The notes below the pieces were generated by a model. It worked only from the letters and a program-made list of their open reading frames with translations. It ran no database searches and was not told the origin of the DNA. The position numbers and the translations under genes were made by a program. From a bacterium (lineage in GTDB: Bacteria > Gemmatimonadota > Gemmatimonadetes > Gemmatimonadales > Gemmatimonadaceae): a stretch of DNA of 13,881 bases. The stretch is taken from NCBI GenBank assembly GCA_021802745.1, contig JAJZRK010000074.1, positions 1 to 13,881 on the forward strand, read 5' to 3'. Shown piece by piece: positions 13,732 through 13,881 of the stretch. The number at the start of each line of letters is the position of its first letter. Position 1 is the stretch's first letter.

Positions 13732-13750
13732 AGTCTCTGTTTCAACGCAA
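13722..13750 (-). promoter_or_regulatory. Candidate promoter of the regulator-feoAB operon
   Basis: On the minus strand TTGCGT (13750-13745), a 17-base spacer, then TAAGGT (13727-13722). The -10 match is only 3 of 6, but the site lies where the two palindromes sit, so binding there would block RNA polymerase. A weaker alternative uses TTGAAA at 13745-13740. Confidence 0.35.
13727..13741. repeat. Second palindrome overlapping the operator
   Basis: The arms AACAGAG (13727-13733) and CTCTGTT (13735-13741) are perfect reverse complements around one T. The left arm shares AACAG with the right arm of the 13712-13731 palindrome, so CTGTT and its complement occur three times in 30 bp in alternating orientation. 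It may be a second regulator site or a site serving the divergent response-regulator gene. Confidence 0.55.
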
Positions 13751-13825
13751 TCGGGTTCGCAACGCGCCGATGCTCCGCGTCGCCGCTTGCTTGTCCAATG
13801 GCGCGCGCCGCGTGATCTTCCGGGC

Positions 13826-13881
13826 ATGAAGATTTTCGTGGTCGACGACGACCCGTTCGCTCTGCGGTTGCTGCAGCGGCA
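13826..13881 (+). CDS. Response regulator receiver domain, N-terminus only
   Basis: Eighteen codons are visible, reading MKIFVVDDDPFALRLLQR before the window ends. The hydrophobic strand followed by three Asp residues and Pro is the standard start of a receiver domain, where the acidic pair binds Mg2+ near the phospho-Asp. The gene is divergent from the iron operon with 144 bp between starts. There is no clear Shine-Dalgarno. The output domain and pathway cannot be seen. Confidence 0.75.
   Translation, partial: MKIFVVDDDPFALRLLQR

Overview
This is a high-GC bacterial window with strong G/C preference at third codon positions. It looks chromosomal: it carries core metabolic genes and no mobile elements, CRISPR arrays, tRNA or rRNA genes that I can see. 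The best guess at origin is Gemmatimonadota or a related soil lineage. The main reason is the Ser/Thr kinase built as zinc ribbon, kinase, membrane helix, TolB-like domain and helical-repeat region. That assignment is an inference from gene style, not proof.

Layout, left to right. (a) Positions 1-1028, minus strand: NADP-type isocitrate dehydrogenase (icd), cut by the window edge. Upstream of it, also on the minus strand, is a stand-alone Hpt phosphotransfer protein (1150-1551). (b) Positions 1581-1873, plus strand: a frameshifted and internally deleted remnant of a DUF983 zinc-ribbon membrane protein. (c) Positions 6864 down to 1883, minus strand: a compact three-gene unit of exported amidase, exported GH27 alpha-galactosidase and GMP synthase. 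It has a 4-bp overlap and then a 3-bp gap. The GMP synthase is the long, eukaryote-like form with an enlarged C-terminal dimerisation region. (d) Positions 7001-9604, plus strand: the membrane-anchored Ser/Thr kinase, divergent from the amidase. (e) Positions 9588-9941, minus strand: a small Cys-containing protein of unknown function that overlaps the kinase 3' end. (f) Positions 13681 down to 10058, minus strand: a tightly coupled iron operon of DtxR-family regulator, feoA, feoB, a 54-residue single-helix membrane protein and a ProX-type aminoacyl-tRNA deacylase. Every junction in this operon overlaps. (g) Positions 13826-13881, plus strand: the first 18 codons of a response regulator, divergent from the iron operon.

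The most interesting region is the iron operon. The regulator keeps the primary metal-site residues of DtxR (one of them changed from Met to His), has lost the three ancillary-site residues, and ends in a four-Cys cluster where DtxR and IdeR would carry an SH3-like domain. Just upstream is a perfect 9-2-9 palindrome that partly overlaps a second 7-1-7 palindrome, and both sit over a plausible promoter. The likely working model is a ferrous-iron-sensing repressor that controls its own gene, the FeoAB importer, a small FeoB partner and, unexpectedly, a tRNA proofreading enzyme.

No gap between genes exceeds 300 bases. The intergenic stretches are 1029-1149, 1552-1580, 1874-1882, 6865-7000, 9942-10057 and 13682-13825; the four longer ones (1029-1149, 6865-7000, 9942-10057 and 13682-13825) hold the promoter and operator candidates listed below.
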